8,333 nt of DNA from Haloquadratum sp. J07HQX50 (GTDB lineage: Archaea; Halobacteriota; Halobacteria; Halobacteriales; Haloferacaceae): NCBI GenBank assembly GCA_000416005.1, contig KE356562.1, positions 1,313,723 through 1,322,055 of the forward strand, written 5' to 3'. How positions within the stretch are numbered: position 1 is the stretch's first letter; each line of letters begins with the position of its first letter. The notes under the pieces were generated by a model. The model did no database searches, was not told the DNA's origin, and was given only the letters and a program-made list of their open reading frames with translations. Shown piece after piece: positions 1 through 6,356 of the stretch. The translations under genes and the position numbers were made by a program.

Positions 1-1
1 C

Positions 2-1228
2 CACTCCTCCTCCCCACCCGACTCAGCGGAAATGCGTGTCAGTGGCGATATTACTGGTGAATCGACTGGAACGGGTGAGTATCGTGATTTTGTGTCTCTG
101 TTTCGTGATCGCTACAAACAGTTATCTCAGCAGCTTCGAGGGCGAGTAAACCATCGGCCATCAAGAGCAGTTTCTGTAATGAACGGTGGTCAAGAGGCAG
201 CAGTCATCGGTCTCATTAATGATATACGGTCTACAAAAAATGGGCACTGGCTCATCGAGATCGAAGACACAACTGGCACCTTTCCGTGTCTTCTGATGTC
301 TGACCATCCACTCTCAGCGATTGTTGATGAGTTATTACTTGATGAGTGCGTCGCAGTTGAGGGCACACTTTCAGAGGATGCCGGAATTCTCTTCGCTGAA
401 GCGGTGCACTTTCCAGATATTCCACGAACATATGAGCCAAACACAGCTGACCGGCATGTACAGGCGGCGCTAATTTCTGATATTCATGTTGGAAGTAATG
501 AGTTCGCCGAGAGGGCATGGAACCGGTTCGCAGAATGGTTACACACTGATGAGGCGTCTGCCGTGGAATACCTGCTCATTGCCGGTGACATGGTTGAGGG
601 CGTTGGTGTCTATCCAGATCAAGACAAAGAACTTGATATTGTCGATATCTATGAACAATATGAATCCTTTGCTGAGTGCCTCAAAGCTGTGCCCGGTGAT
701 TTAGAGATACTAATGATCCCTGGTAACCATGACGCGGTTCGTCTTGCCGAGCCACAACCAGGATTTGATGAAGAACTCCGCTCGATCATGTCGGCACATG
801 ACCCCCAAATTACAGGGAATCCCTCGTTCGTAACCATTGAGGGTGTGGATATTCTGCTCTACCACGGAACATCGCTCGACGAAATAATCGCTGAACTTCC
901 GGACGAAAAAGCATCCTATGATAACCCGCACACAGCGATGGCATATCTTCTCAAGAAGCGACACTTGGCGCCTCAATTCGGTGGTAAAACTCGTGTAGCA
1001 CCTGAAGAGGAAGATTATTTGATTGTTGATAGAGTCCCCGATATCTTCCATGCAGGACACGTTCATAAGCTGGGATGGGCGAAATATCACGATGTGCTGA
1101 CGATCAATTCTGGCTGCTGGCAAGCACAGACCTCTTTTCAGAAGTCTGTGAATATTAACCCTGATGTTGGGTATGCACCGATTGTTAGTCTTGACACACT
1201 TGAGATGACTGTCCGAAAGTTCCTGTGA
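2..1228 (+). CDS. polD1: DNA polymerase D small (exonuclease) subunit DP1, 5' end outside window
   Basis: Small subunit of the archaeal family-D replicative polymerase, which carries the Mre11-like 3'-5' proofreading nuclease and partners with the large subunit DP2. The frame is open to the left edge: ten in-frame codons precede the Met at 32, so the gene starts upstream. Haloarchaeal DP1 is usually about 500 residues and roughly 400 are visible. Numbering from Met32, residues 50-130 form an OB-fold-like region (AAVIGLINDI to ECVAVEGTL). The calcineurin-like phosphoesterase domain then shows its metal motifs in order: DIH (150-152), GDMVEG (185-190), GNHD (231-234), HGTS (278-281) and GHVH (342-345). 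All metal ligands look intact, so the protein should be active. The stop TGA is at 1226-1228, 12 bases before a TnpB relic on the opposite strand. What is seen: motifs and length. Known: family function. The only uncertainty is the missing N terminus. Confidence 0.93.
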   Translation, partial: HSSSPPDSAEMRVSGDITGESTGTGEYRDFVSLFRDRYKQLSQQLRGRVNHRPSRAVSVMNGGQEAAVIGLINDIRSTKNGHWLIEIEDTTGTFPCLLMSDHPLSAIVDELLLDECVAVEGTLSEDAGILFAEAVHFPDIPRTYEPNTADRHVQAALISDIHVGSNEFAERAWNRFAEWLHTDEASAVEYLLIAGDMVEGVGVYPDQDKELDIVDIYEQYESFAECLKAVPGDLEILMIPGNHDAVRLAEPQPGFDEELRSIMSAHDPQITGNPSFVTIEGVDILLYHGTSLDEIIAELPDEKASYDNPHTAMAYLLKKRHLAPQFGGKTRVAPEEEDYLIVDRVPDIFHAGHVHKLGWAKYHDVLTINSGCWQAQTSFQKSVNINPDVGYAPIVSLDTLEMTVRKFL

Positions 1229-1239
1229 GCTACTCATGA

Positions 1240-1370
1240 GTAAATTACCACCCCAGTCAGGGGCTGACGCCACTTGATTGAGGGTTTTCCTGATTCAATG
1301 ACCTTGTCGACGGCATCTGACAGCCCGTGAGATGCTCTCTCACGAACGCGCTTTCGATCCATGACATCGA
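1240..1370 (-). mobile_element. Relic of a TnpB-type IS: C-terminal tail and right end
   Basis: Read on the minus strand, this stretch encodes a tail containing DKVIESGKPSIK. It aligns with RVVETGSPCLK at the C terminus of the tnpB copy near 7400. At base level, about 23 of 31 aligned positions agree by eye between the two sites. The minus-strand sequence then ends in ggtaatttac, matching 8 of 10 bases of ggtagttcac at the end of the 7400 copy. Upstream (towards 1370) a Arg-rich stretch (MDRKRVRERASHGL) stays in frame, but I do not recognise it, and nothing of the catalytic core remains. This is therefore read as a truncated IS200/IS605-group, TnpB-only element that lost its left part. It lies immediately 3' of polD1. 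Assignment is by similarity within the window and by family knowledge. The left limit at 1370 is approximate. Confidence 0.5.
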
Positions 1371-1521
1371 AGCACCCAACCATTTGTGTAAACTGTGCCA
1401 AGATAATTACAGTTGAGAGACACTACTTCTGCCCGAGCGAAGAGTTGCGGGGATTTCAAACAGTGTTGGGGCCTCGGGCTCTGCGTGCAAACTGAGTGTG
1501 ATTTTGTCTGGAAGAGTTCAG
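1371..1521. other. Non-coding stretch, no gene recognised
   Basis: No credible reading frame or RNA gene is visible between the TnpB relic and the end of the acetyltransferase gene. The only structure seen is a 7-base inverted repeat, gcccgag (1431-1437) with ctcgggc (1473-1479). The 12-base word gcccgagcgaag starting at 1431 recurs at 2028-2039 inside a TnpB right-end relic. This may be decayed element sequence, but the similarity does not continue past the word. Confidence 0.4.
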
Positions 1522-1956
1522 TTACGATACTCTATATCGATACCGGCGGGTGCGCTCCTCACCGAAGCGTGGTCCATAGCCAATTGGATCAAAGCCAGCA
1601 TTCTCCGCTGCTTGACGCACCTCAGTGTCTGATACTGGAACGACAAATTCGACGTTGAAGCTCTCGACCGTAGCGAATCGTATTGGCTCTGCTAAGAGTT
1701 TCTCTGCAACCTGCTCCTCACCGGCCAGCTGGGTTACTGAACCCGTGCCACCTCGCACATCATAGGCAACGAATCCAACAATCTCATCTGCCCTTGTTTT
1801 CTCATCAGCGTCCGGCCCGACTGTTTTTTCGGCATCTCCTGCGACTCGAACTGTCCGGTCGTGAATCACATTTCGAAGGACATCCGCAGGCAAATCTACA
1901 ATTTCCCCGAGCGTCTCCGCGTCAGCCTCAACAGCATCCCGGATCTCCATTTGCAT
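1522..1956 (-). CDS. GNAT-like N-acetyltransferase family protein
   Basis: A 144-residue acidic protein that looks like a single small GNAT domain, a fold that usually transfers acetyl from acetyl-CoA to an amine. It opens with MEIRDAVEADAETLGEIVDLP, a typical first strand and helix (IRxA..xDAexL). A central strand IVGFVAYDV lies at about 59-67, a strand FNVEFVVPV at about 100-108, and the C-terminal AGFDPIGYGPRF (120-131) resembles the GNAT motif-B end (xxGFxxxGxGPRF). The acetyl-CoA pyrophosphate loop (Q/RxxGxG/A) is not clear, so activity and substrate cannot be given. The start at 1956 is chosen because a TATA-like box (minus-strand caattaaa, centred near 1984) sits about 28 bases upstream, as expected for a leaderless haloarchaeal mRNA. 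A second Met lies at 1950. The same frame runs open to 2100, but that extension is an IS relic and not part of the protein. Confidence 0.65.
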   Translation of the reverse strand: MQMEIRDAVEADAETLGEIVDLPADVLRNVIHDRTVRVAGDAEKTVGPDADEKTRADEIVGFVAYDVRGGTGSVTQLAGEEQVAEKLLAEPIRFATVESFNVEFVVPVSDTEVRQAAENAGFDPIGYGPRFGEERTRRYRYRVS

Positions 1957-1979
1957 GCGACATGCTAACGGATGCACCC

Positions 1980-1987
1980 GTTTAATT
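1980..1987 (-). promoter_or_regulatory. TATA-like box for the acetyltransferase gene
   Basis: The minus-strand sequence caattaaa is centred about 28 bases upstream of the ATG at 1956. That is the usual distance from TATA box to transcription start in haloarchaea, so a leaderless transcript starting at or near the ATG is predicted. A solo TnpB right end lies about 15 bases further upstream, so the relic reaches almost to the promoter. Confidence 0.4.
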
Positions 1988-2001
1988 GTTGTAGGCTCAC
2001 C

Positions 2002-2066
2002 TCCCCATTCCTCACGGAACCAAACAAGCCCGAGCGAAGTGAGCAAGCAAGGAGGGGTAGTCCAGT
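2002..2066 (+). mobile_element. Solo right end of a TnpB-type IS (tnpB 3' tail and right-end sequence)
   Basis: This segment aligns with the 3' end of the tnpB copy at about 7410-7466. The core gagcaagcaaggaggggtag (2041-2060) corresponds to gagtaggcagggtagggtag (7441-7460), with mostly transition differences. The alignment extends upstream through ctcacggaac (2011-2020) against ctcaaggacc (7419-7428). Over the best 27 aligned bases about 19 agree by eye. No tnpB body precedes it; instead the promoter of the minus-strand acetyltransferase follows directly. It is either an abortive or internally deleted IS200/IS605-group element or a scar. In active TnpB systems this end encodes the omega (re)RNA scaffold, so the scar may retain guide-scaffold sequence. 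Limits are approximate. Confidence 0.5.
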
Positions 2067-2185
2067 CATTCTTTTGTATTGAAACCACGTCTGTTTGCAC
2101 TACTGCATGAAGACACTATTTTATCTTATCACAGTCAATCGATGGGTATGACTCACAAACGATATCAGCGGAGCAATCATTGTCA
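2067..2185. other. Intergenic region upstream of lysC
   Basis: No reading frame is supported here. The region lies between the solo IS right end and the lysC promoter and is AT-rich around 2115-2130 (attttatcttatc). Nothing else is recognised. Confidence 0.4.
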
Positions 2186-2193
2186 TATTTATA
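2186..2193 (+). promoter_or_regulatory. TATA-like box for lysC
   Basis: The sequence tatttata is centred about 38 bases upstream of the chosen GTG start at 2228. Transcription would then begin near 2215-2218, leaving a leader of about ten bases that includes acgagg (2216-2221), a weak Shine-Dalgarno-like match. This supports the GTG at 2228 over the TTG at 2180, which lies upstream of the box. Confidence 0.4.
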
Positions 2194-2227
2194 CTTGGCG
2201 GATGGGTGCTGTCCAACGAGGCCAACC

Positions 2228-3409
2228 GTGCGCGTAGTTGTGAAATTTGGCGGGACGTCCTTAGGGAGTGGAGATCGAATTAATCGTGCCGCCGACTCAA
2301 TTGCGAACGCCGTTGAGAAAGGTCATGAGATTGTCGCTGTTGCCTCTGCGATGGGTTCAACGACCGATTACCTTCTTGATGAGATTGAATTTGATGCCGC
2401 TGATAAGGATCGTGCAGAAATCGTCTCAATGGGGGAGCGGACGAGTGTTCGGATGCTCACAGGTGCACTTCGAGCGCGGGGGGTCAGTGCTCAGTTTCTT
2501 GAGCCGGGCACGGACAAATGGCCGATCCTCACGAACGATGTCGGAGAGGTCGAGGTTGCTGAAACACAACGTCGAACGGCTGAGTTGAGCGCACAGCTTG
2601 GAGAGATGGTTCCAGTTATTACAGGCTTCTTAGCAGAGAACGAAGCTGGTGAGACTACGACTCTCGGCCGAGGGGGCTCAGATACGACTGCAGTGATGCT
2701 CGGTCGATATACAGATGCGGATGAGGTAGTTATCGTCACCGACGTTGAGGGGGTCATGACCGGTGACCCCCACGTTGTCGAAGGGGCAAGGAACGTCGGA
2801 CATATTACAGTCGATGAACTCCGCAACCTCTCGTTTCGAGGGGCGGAGGTCATTGCACCGTCAGCGCTCTCATATAAAAATTCTAAACTTGGGGTGAGAG
2901 TTGTTCATTATCAGCATGGTGATCTGCTAAATGGTGGAACTGTCATTGAGGGAGAATTTGAGAATTTGATTGATATGCAAGAAAATGAACTTGCATGTGT
3001 CACTGTTGCAGGCCGGTCAATTCGCAATAGCCCTGGTAAATTAGCTGATCTCTCACAGGCTCTCCGTGATGCAAATATCAATATTGATGCAGTTGCCTCC
3101 GGAATGGACTCAATTACGTTTTACATTCAGGAAGATATTGCTCAACAGGCTGAAAATCTTCTTCATGCAAAAGTAGTAGACGACCAGACCCTCTCTTCAG
3201 TCACAGTTGATGATAATATTGCTGTTATTCGGGTGACTGGTGGCGAACTCCCAAATCGACCGGGAGTTATCTTAGATATTGTTCAGCCAATCGCCGATGC
3301 GGGAATTAATATACACGATGTGATTACCTCTGCTACTTCGGTGGCTATCTTTGTGGCTTGGGGTGACCGCGAGGAAACCCTTTCAATTGTACAAAATGAG
3401 TTTAAATAG
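2228..3409 (+). CDS. lysC: Aspartate kinase
   Basis: Phosphorylates L-aspartate with ATP to 4-phospho-L-aspartate, the committed step to threonine, methionine and, where present, lysine; cytoplasmic. The GTG at 2228 gives a 393-residue product, the usual size for single-function archaeal aspartokinases. It begins MRVVVKFGGTS, the N-terminal amino-acid-kinase motif (KFGGTS at 6-11). Further motifs are MGERTS (68-73), GRGGSDTTA (147-155, substrate/phosphate loop) and TDVEGVMTGDP (171-181, nucleotide site). The C terminus holds two ACT domains, about 254-316 (VTVAGRSIRNSPGKLADLS...) and 331-393 (AVIRVTGGELPNRPGVILDI...). These usually bind an end-product amino acid for feedback control, but the effector cannot be read from sequence. 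A longer frame from TTG 2180 adds 16 residues unlike the family and overlaps the TATA box. The gene stands alone, with no threonine or methionine gene next to it in view. Confidence 0.95.
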   Translation: MRVVVKFGGTSLGSGDRINRAADSIANAVEKGHEIVAVASAMGSTTDYLLDEIEFDAADKDRAEIVSMGERTSVRMLTGALRARGVSAQFLEPGTDKWPILTNDVGEVEVAETQRRTAELSAQLGEMVPVITGFLAENEAGETTTLGRGGSDTTAVMLGRYTDADEVVIVTDVEGVMTGDPHVVEGARNVGHITVDELRNLSFRGAEVIAPSALSYKNSKLGVRVVHYQHGDLLNGGTVIEGEFENLIDMQENELACVTVAGRSIRNSPGKLADLSQALRDANINIDAVASGMDSITFYIQEDIAQQAENLLHAKVVDDQTLSSVTVDDNIAVIRVTGGELPNRPGVILDIVQPIADAGINIHDVITSATSVAIFVAWGDREETLSIVQNEFK

Positions 3410-3520
3410 TCACCTTGGCGCTGATACCGACGTTGCCTTTCACTCAATATAACTCGAGATCCCGTGCTAAATTGACTACTAGTGAACTGGGGGGCTGTGA
3501 AATCTTCAAGCGATGTGTCA
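3410..3520. other. Convergent intergenic region between lysC and purO
   Basis: About 110 bases between two convergent stop codons. No strong hairpin followed by a T tract was seen on either strand, so no terminator is called. Confidence 0.4.
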
Positions 3521-4102
3521 TCACATATCTGTCTGATTGATATATCCCATCTCGAATTCCTCTTGAGATCGATGAACAGCACCAGCACATACAGGATGCT
3601 CATAGTCCAGTCTGAGGACTCTTCTCGCCGTTTCATCTGGTGTCTCCCCTGGAATGATATCGAATGGTGTTGGGTGAACCTCTTGATACGTGGCGATCAG
3701 TGTCGGCTCGGACACGCTCTTGATAATAAGTGCATCTGGTCTCACAATACCAATATATGCATTCGGTCCGAGTATTCCTGCAATGCGTGGCGTTGAGTAT
3801 TCATCTTTTTCATAATCCATCGATAGTAAACTCATCGCGAGCGCGTCACGTGCTGGATAACCCATCTCCAACTTTTCTGCTATTGGATCAACGTGTGACC
3901 CATTCCCAATAATTGCGGTTGAGTCGTTCACTTGCAGACAATTATATGAGATGTATGGATTATCTGTTGGCGGTGCTTCTGGCGTTGGGGTGACTGTCAA
4001 GTTGTTCGCATGTTTGACAATTTTTCTATGTGGAAATGATCGAGAGGACACTCGATAGGCGGCAAAATTGGGAGCAATAACGAGAAATCGACCGATATAC
4101 AT
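3521..4102 (-). CDS. purO: IMP cyclohydrolase, archaeal PurO type
   Basis: Closes the ring of FAICAR to give IMP and water, the last step of de novo purine synthesis. It replaces the cyclohydrolase domain of bacterial PurH in many archaea. The 193-residue product has family features along its whole length: N-terminal MYIGRFLVIAP (1-11), YRVSSRSFP (16-24), a DNPYISYNCL segment (47-56), GNGSHVDPIAEKL (66-78), GYPARDALAMSLL (81-93), TPRIAGILG (104-112) and IGIVRPDALI (117-126). The start at 4102 is the first Met and matches the conserved MYxGRF opening. The N-terminal nucleophile fold and substrate site are known for the family and inferred here. The last 40 residues are less conserved. The gene is single, convergent with lysC and divergent from the tRNA gene. 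No broken motif is seen. Confidence 0.92.
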   Translation of the reverse strand: MYIGRFLVIAPNFAAYRVSSRSFPHRKIVKHANNLTVTPTPEAPPTDNPYISYNCLQVNDSTAIIGNGSHVDPIAEKLEMGYPARDALAMSLLSMDYEKDEYSTPRIAGILGPNAYIGIVRPDALIIKSVSEPTLIATYQEVHPTPFDIIPGETPDETARRVLRLDYEHPVCAGAVHRSQEEFEMGYINQTDM

Positions 4103-4219
4103 ACTACGTTAATGTGTATAATCAGCAGATATGAACCTACTGCCCATATGAAACCAAGGCTACAGCTATACAATTCGCAACACTGATATACAGCTTGACA
4201 GTAGTATCTAACGCTTAAT
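4103..4219. other. Divergent promoter region between purO and tRNA-Gln
   Basis: AT-rich spacer of 117 bases that must hold promoters for both flanking genes. For purO, the minus-strand ttcatatc near 4128-4135 is about 29 bases from the ATG, and a closer tataa lies at 4117-4121. For the tRNA, tgatatac at 4184-4191 is about 32 bases upstream of the mature 5' end. All are weak matches, given as candidates only. Confidence 0.3.
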
Positions 4220-4292
4220 AGTCCCGTAGGGTAGTGGCCAATCCTTCGAGCTTCTGGGGCTCGATACCCAGGTTCGAATCCTGGCGGGACTA
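4220..4292 (+). tRNA. tRNA-Gln (anticodon CUG)
   Basis: A complete 73-base cloverleaf, checked by pairing. The acceptor stem AGTCCCG (4220-4226) pairs with CGGGACT (4285-4291), with discriminator A at 4292. The D arm lies within 4229-4244. The anticodon stem CGAGC (4247-4251) pairs with GCTCG (4259-4263) around the loop TTCTGGG, which puts anticodon CTG at 4254-4256 and so reads CAG (Gln). The T stem CCAGG (4268-4272) pairs with CCTGG (4280-4284) around TTCGAAT. No CCA is encoded, as is usual in haloarchaea, and no intron is seen. In archaea lacking GlnRS this tRNA is charged with Glu and then amidated by GatDE. That is family knowledge, not visible here. Its downstream side opens onto the decayed mobile-element region. 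Confidence 0.95.
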
Positions 4293-4348
4293 CTTCTCAT
4301 AACGCGATAATCCTGAAGAACAGGGTCTTCTCTCAAGGGTGGTGTCGC

Positions 4349-4531
4349 GTGACTGACCATGATGACGCGTTTGGTCGGCTCAACGCGGCTGAACCTGTCA
4401 CTGATGACGAAACAGATTCTGTCCAATCATCCGTCGAACAATCCGAGACCGATCGTCTCAGATCAAGTGCCGAAACGTCTGGTGCCACGTCCACGCCTCG
4501 GCAACCCTCACAGCCCCGATACGCAGCTTGA
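4349..4531 (+). CDS. Short acidic hypothetical protein, possibly a truncated N terminus
   Basis: A 60-residue frame from GTG 4349, preceded by a purine-rich gggtggt (4338-4343 region) that could act as a ribosome binding site. The first 36 or so residues (MTDHDDAFGRLNAAEP, then many D, E, S and T) look like the acidic, low-complexity start of a haloarchaeal protein. After about residue 36 the composition changes to a Ser/Pro/Arg/Gln-rich tail that looks out of frame, and the frame ends at 4531. This suggests that the first part of a gene was cut by an insertion or rearrangement near 4455. I do not recognise a family. It could instead be a chance frame. Confidence 0.3.
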   Translation: MTDHDDAFGRLNAAEPVTDDETDSVQSSVEQSETDRLRSSAETSGATSTPRQPSQPRYAA

Positions 4532-4742
4532 TGTCGGTTTCCAGCCGGCTGATCTGAAAGAGGCTCACCGCCTGCTCCGACAGAGGGCAGTACAGTGATT
4601 CAAGATGACTGACGAGCCGCTTCGTCAGTTTGCCTTCGAGTTCACTCCGGCTGTCACGGCCATCGACCGAAAAAGGTACGCTCCAGAACAATTAATGATC
4701 CACCTCAGTCATCATCTGAAAATTGCCTACAGTATGCTGTAG
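4455..4742 (+). pseudogene. Degenerate coding relic, family not recognised
   Basis: In one plus-strand frame, residues that look like real protein continue across a stop. QLDVGFQPADLKEAHRLLRQ lies upstream of the TGA near 4597, and MTDEPLRQFAFEFTPAV followed by TAIDRKRYAPEQLMIHL lies downstream, ending at a TAG at 4740-4742. The same frame holding sensible sequence on both sides of a stop is the mark of a decayed gene, and a transposase is a reasonable guess given the neighbours. I cannot name a family. The opposite strand also has a 77-residue open frame (4691-4458), which I take as the shadow. Confidence is low and rests only on how the translation looks. Confidence 0.25.
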
Positions 4743-4786
4743 TTGCCTCATTGATGACATGTCAACTATCTCGGGGTCAATGAGGC
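4727..4786. repeat. Two inverted repeats downstream of the minus-strand tnpB relic
   Basis: A 6-base hairpin, ctacag (4727-4732) with ctgtag (4737-4742) around a 4-base loop, is followed by a 10-base perfect inverted repeat, gcctcattga (4745-4754) with tcaatgaggc (4777-4786). The 22-base loop of the second contains the palindrome tgacatgtca (4755-4764). This lies 30-90 bases past the stop of the minus-strand tnpB pseudogene. There an IS200/IS605-group right end would carry subterminal hairpins. A role as the element's right end is inferred. Confidence 0.45.
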
Positions 4787-4814
4787 TTGTCAGTGGACTC
4801 GCGTTCTAACCAAG

Positions 4815-6067
4815 TCACTCGGCAGGTGTGTAGTCACCAGTCACGTTCGATGTCCCTGAGTTGAGGGCTAGTTGATTGCCAGCCCATCCACCGCAAGAGT
4901 TCTGCCCGTGATGGATATACCCGCAGTATCGGTTGGCGATACTCTTCGCTGCGTTGTAATCGGCATTCACCTCATACCTACAGTCCTGACACGCGGACTG
5001 TTTGTCGTCACAGTTGTCCTCGTAGCTAAACCCACAGTGACTACACAGCTGACTGGTGCACCCGGATTCACCGTGTCCACAAACAAGCCAGCTGATTCCA
5101 TCTTGTACTCCACGAGTTCCACGAACGTCGCGTAGGCCCACTGCTGGAACTTCGATCCGTTCGCGATGTTTTCGCGGATGTGGTCGAGGTTCCCGAAAAT
5201 GATGCCATCCACATCTGCACCGTGGGCTTCCGTGATGAGGTCGTTCGCTCGGCTGTGCAACCAGTCCAGCGATCACTCGCTGAACGCAGTCCCGATGGAG
5301 TTGATCGTGAGGTAAGCTGACCGCGTTCCTGTCTGTTGCAGTTTGGCGCGACGTTGCTCAAACTCGTGCCGCTTGTGGTTCAGATAGTCGGCACTACCGA
5401 TGAACGTGCCTGTGGAGGTGACGGCGAACGCGCCGGTCACGTTCAAATCCACTCCGTTCTTTTCGTGGGCATCAGGTGACGCGGCTTCTTGACGTTCTGT
5501 TCCGTCAACTTCGTACTCTAAGTTTTCCAGCGTCGCATGCAAATAAAACGTGTCCTCTTGTTCATCGTAATTGAGTGTGGCGCTTGAGGCACCCCAGTCG
5601 TCACTCTCGTCGTCCCAATCAAACGGCGTTTCCTGCTTCTCATCTTCAGGTGGGAAAATGTATTTAGCTGTGACTCTTCCGTTCGACATAGAGAGTGTCA
5701 CGTGGTTGTCGTTGAACGTCGCACTCCGGTTATCATAGACGACACTCCACGGGTCGAACTCTGGTTGAGTCGTTTTCCCTCCGTGTTTCATTTTCTCGAC
5801 GCCACGTGTAACAGCTTGGATAGCACGTCTGATACCTTTGTGGACGAGGTTAGCGGTGAGCTCGGTTTCCTCGCGCAAGCCGTCGTACAGCGCGTCTTCT
5901 GCCTTGCTCTTGCTGGTGATGCAGTCGTCGTCGTGCCGCCACGCCCACTCGCTTATGCGGTTGGCGCAGTGGAGAAATTAGTATTTGGTTTGATGGAGGT
6001 CGCCACGGCGCCATTCGGGTACATCGAGTTTGATGTGCACAGTGTGTCGTGGCGCATCGTCATCCAT
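4815..6067 (-). pseudogene. tnpB: Decayed TnpB (IS200/IS605-group, IS1341-type) with two stops and a frameshift
   Basis: TnpB is the RNA-guided RuvC-like nuclease carried by IS200/IS605-group elements. Joined across lesions, this copy is about 418 residues, normal for haloarchaeal TnpB. It starts at ATG 6067 (MDDDAPRHTVHIKLDVPEW). The lesions are an in-frame TAA at 5980-5978, a TGA at 5275-5273 (in AFSE-stop-SLDWLH, where relatives have Trp), and a one-base deletion near 5061-5066 (VNP then CTSQLC). RuvC-I is kept as GVDLN (Asp codon 5449-5447). RuvC-II reads IIFGNLDHIRE where relatives have FEDL, so the catalytic Glu is lost (Gly codon 5194-5192). The zinc finger CSHC / CQDC (from 5045) and RuvC-III ADYNAA (Asp codon 4961-4959) are intact. 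The stop is at 4817-4815. It stands head to head with the plus-strand copy. The family assignment is firm and the reference residues are from family knowledge. Confidence 0.88.
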
Positions 6068-6230
6068 CAGAATTCGCACTTAGGGTTTTTATTTGTGTGC
6101 GGAATAATTCATAAAATGCAGACGTTTACCACAGGGATACAGTGCCGTCATCGCTTTTTATACACGTGATTGTTGCTTGCCCACGCAGTCCGAACGCATA
6201 TTCTGCATATTAACTATGTAGTATGCATAC
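6068..6230. other. Spacer between two head-to-head IS relics
   Basis: Holds the left ends of both decayed elements. Seen here are a TATA-like ctttttata (about 6153-6161), a 7-base direct repeat gcatatt (6196-6202 and 6205-6211), and a 10-base palindrome gtatgcatac (6221-6230) that abuts the GTG at 6231. The AT-rich direct repeats lie 20-35 bases before that GTG and could serve as its TATA box. The element boundaries cannot be set from this sequence alone. Confidence 0.35.
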
Positions 6231-6356
6231 GTGAAACGGCAGACGATCACTATCCGGGAAGACTAACAAGAGTGGATTCAGGAGAACCACCTGAATCTCT
6301 TCTCCTTTGTCGAAGAGCAACTACATGAACTTATCGAAGAACGCAAACCGTCACAT
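6231..6356 (+). pseudogene. Small accessory ORF upstream of tnpB, interrupted by a stop
   Basis: From GTG 6231 the frame reads MKRQTITIRED, a TAA at 6264-6266, then QEWIQENHLNL, FSFVEEQLHELIEERKPSH, and runs without a break into the Met of the plus-strand tnpB at 6357. The opening basic strand followed by two helices resembles a ribbon-helix-helix (CopG/MetJ-like) small protein. Small ORFs of this kind occur ahead of some haloarchaeal tnpB genes, as far as I recall. A Gln codon (CAA to TAA) at the stop is the simplest origin. The RHH label is an inference from the pattern. No separate stop between this ORF and tnpB is seen, so here the two would be fused if the TAA were absent. Confidence 0.5.

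Noticed and set aside
710..1273. Long minus-strand frame of 187 codons opposite polD1
   Set aside because: Antisense shadow of a clearly conserved gene; its translation is rich in Cys, Ser and Arg and resembles no haloarchaeal protein.
1431..1479. Inverted repeat gcccgag/ctcgggc as a terminator
   Set aside because: Arms are only 7 bases with a 35-base loop and no T tract follows.
1957..2100. N-terminal extension of the acetyltransferase to 2100
   Set aside because: These 48 residues translate the antisense of an IS right-end relic, and a TATA-like box at 1980-1987 places the start at 1956.
2180..2227. TTG at 2180 as the lysC start
   Set aside because: It overlaps and precedes the TATA-like box, and the family begins at the MxVVxKFGGTS motif, which fits GTG 2228.
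4458..4691. Minus-strand 77-codon frame
   Set aside because: The plus frame through the same bases looks more protein-like, and the minus translation matches nothing I recognise. Neither is certain.
5702..6169. Plus-strand 155-codon frame opposite the minus tnpB
   Set aside because: Antisense of the TnpB N-terminal half; no family features.
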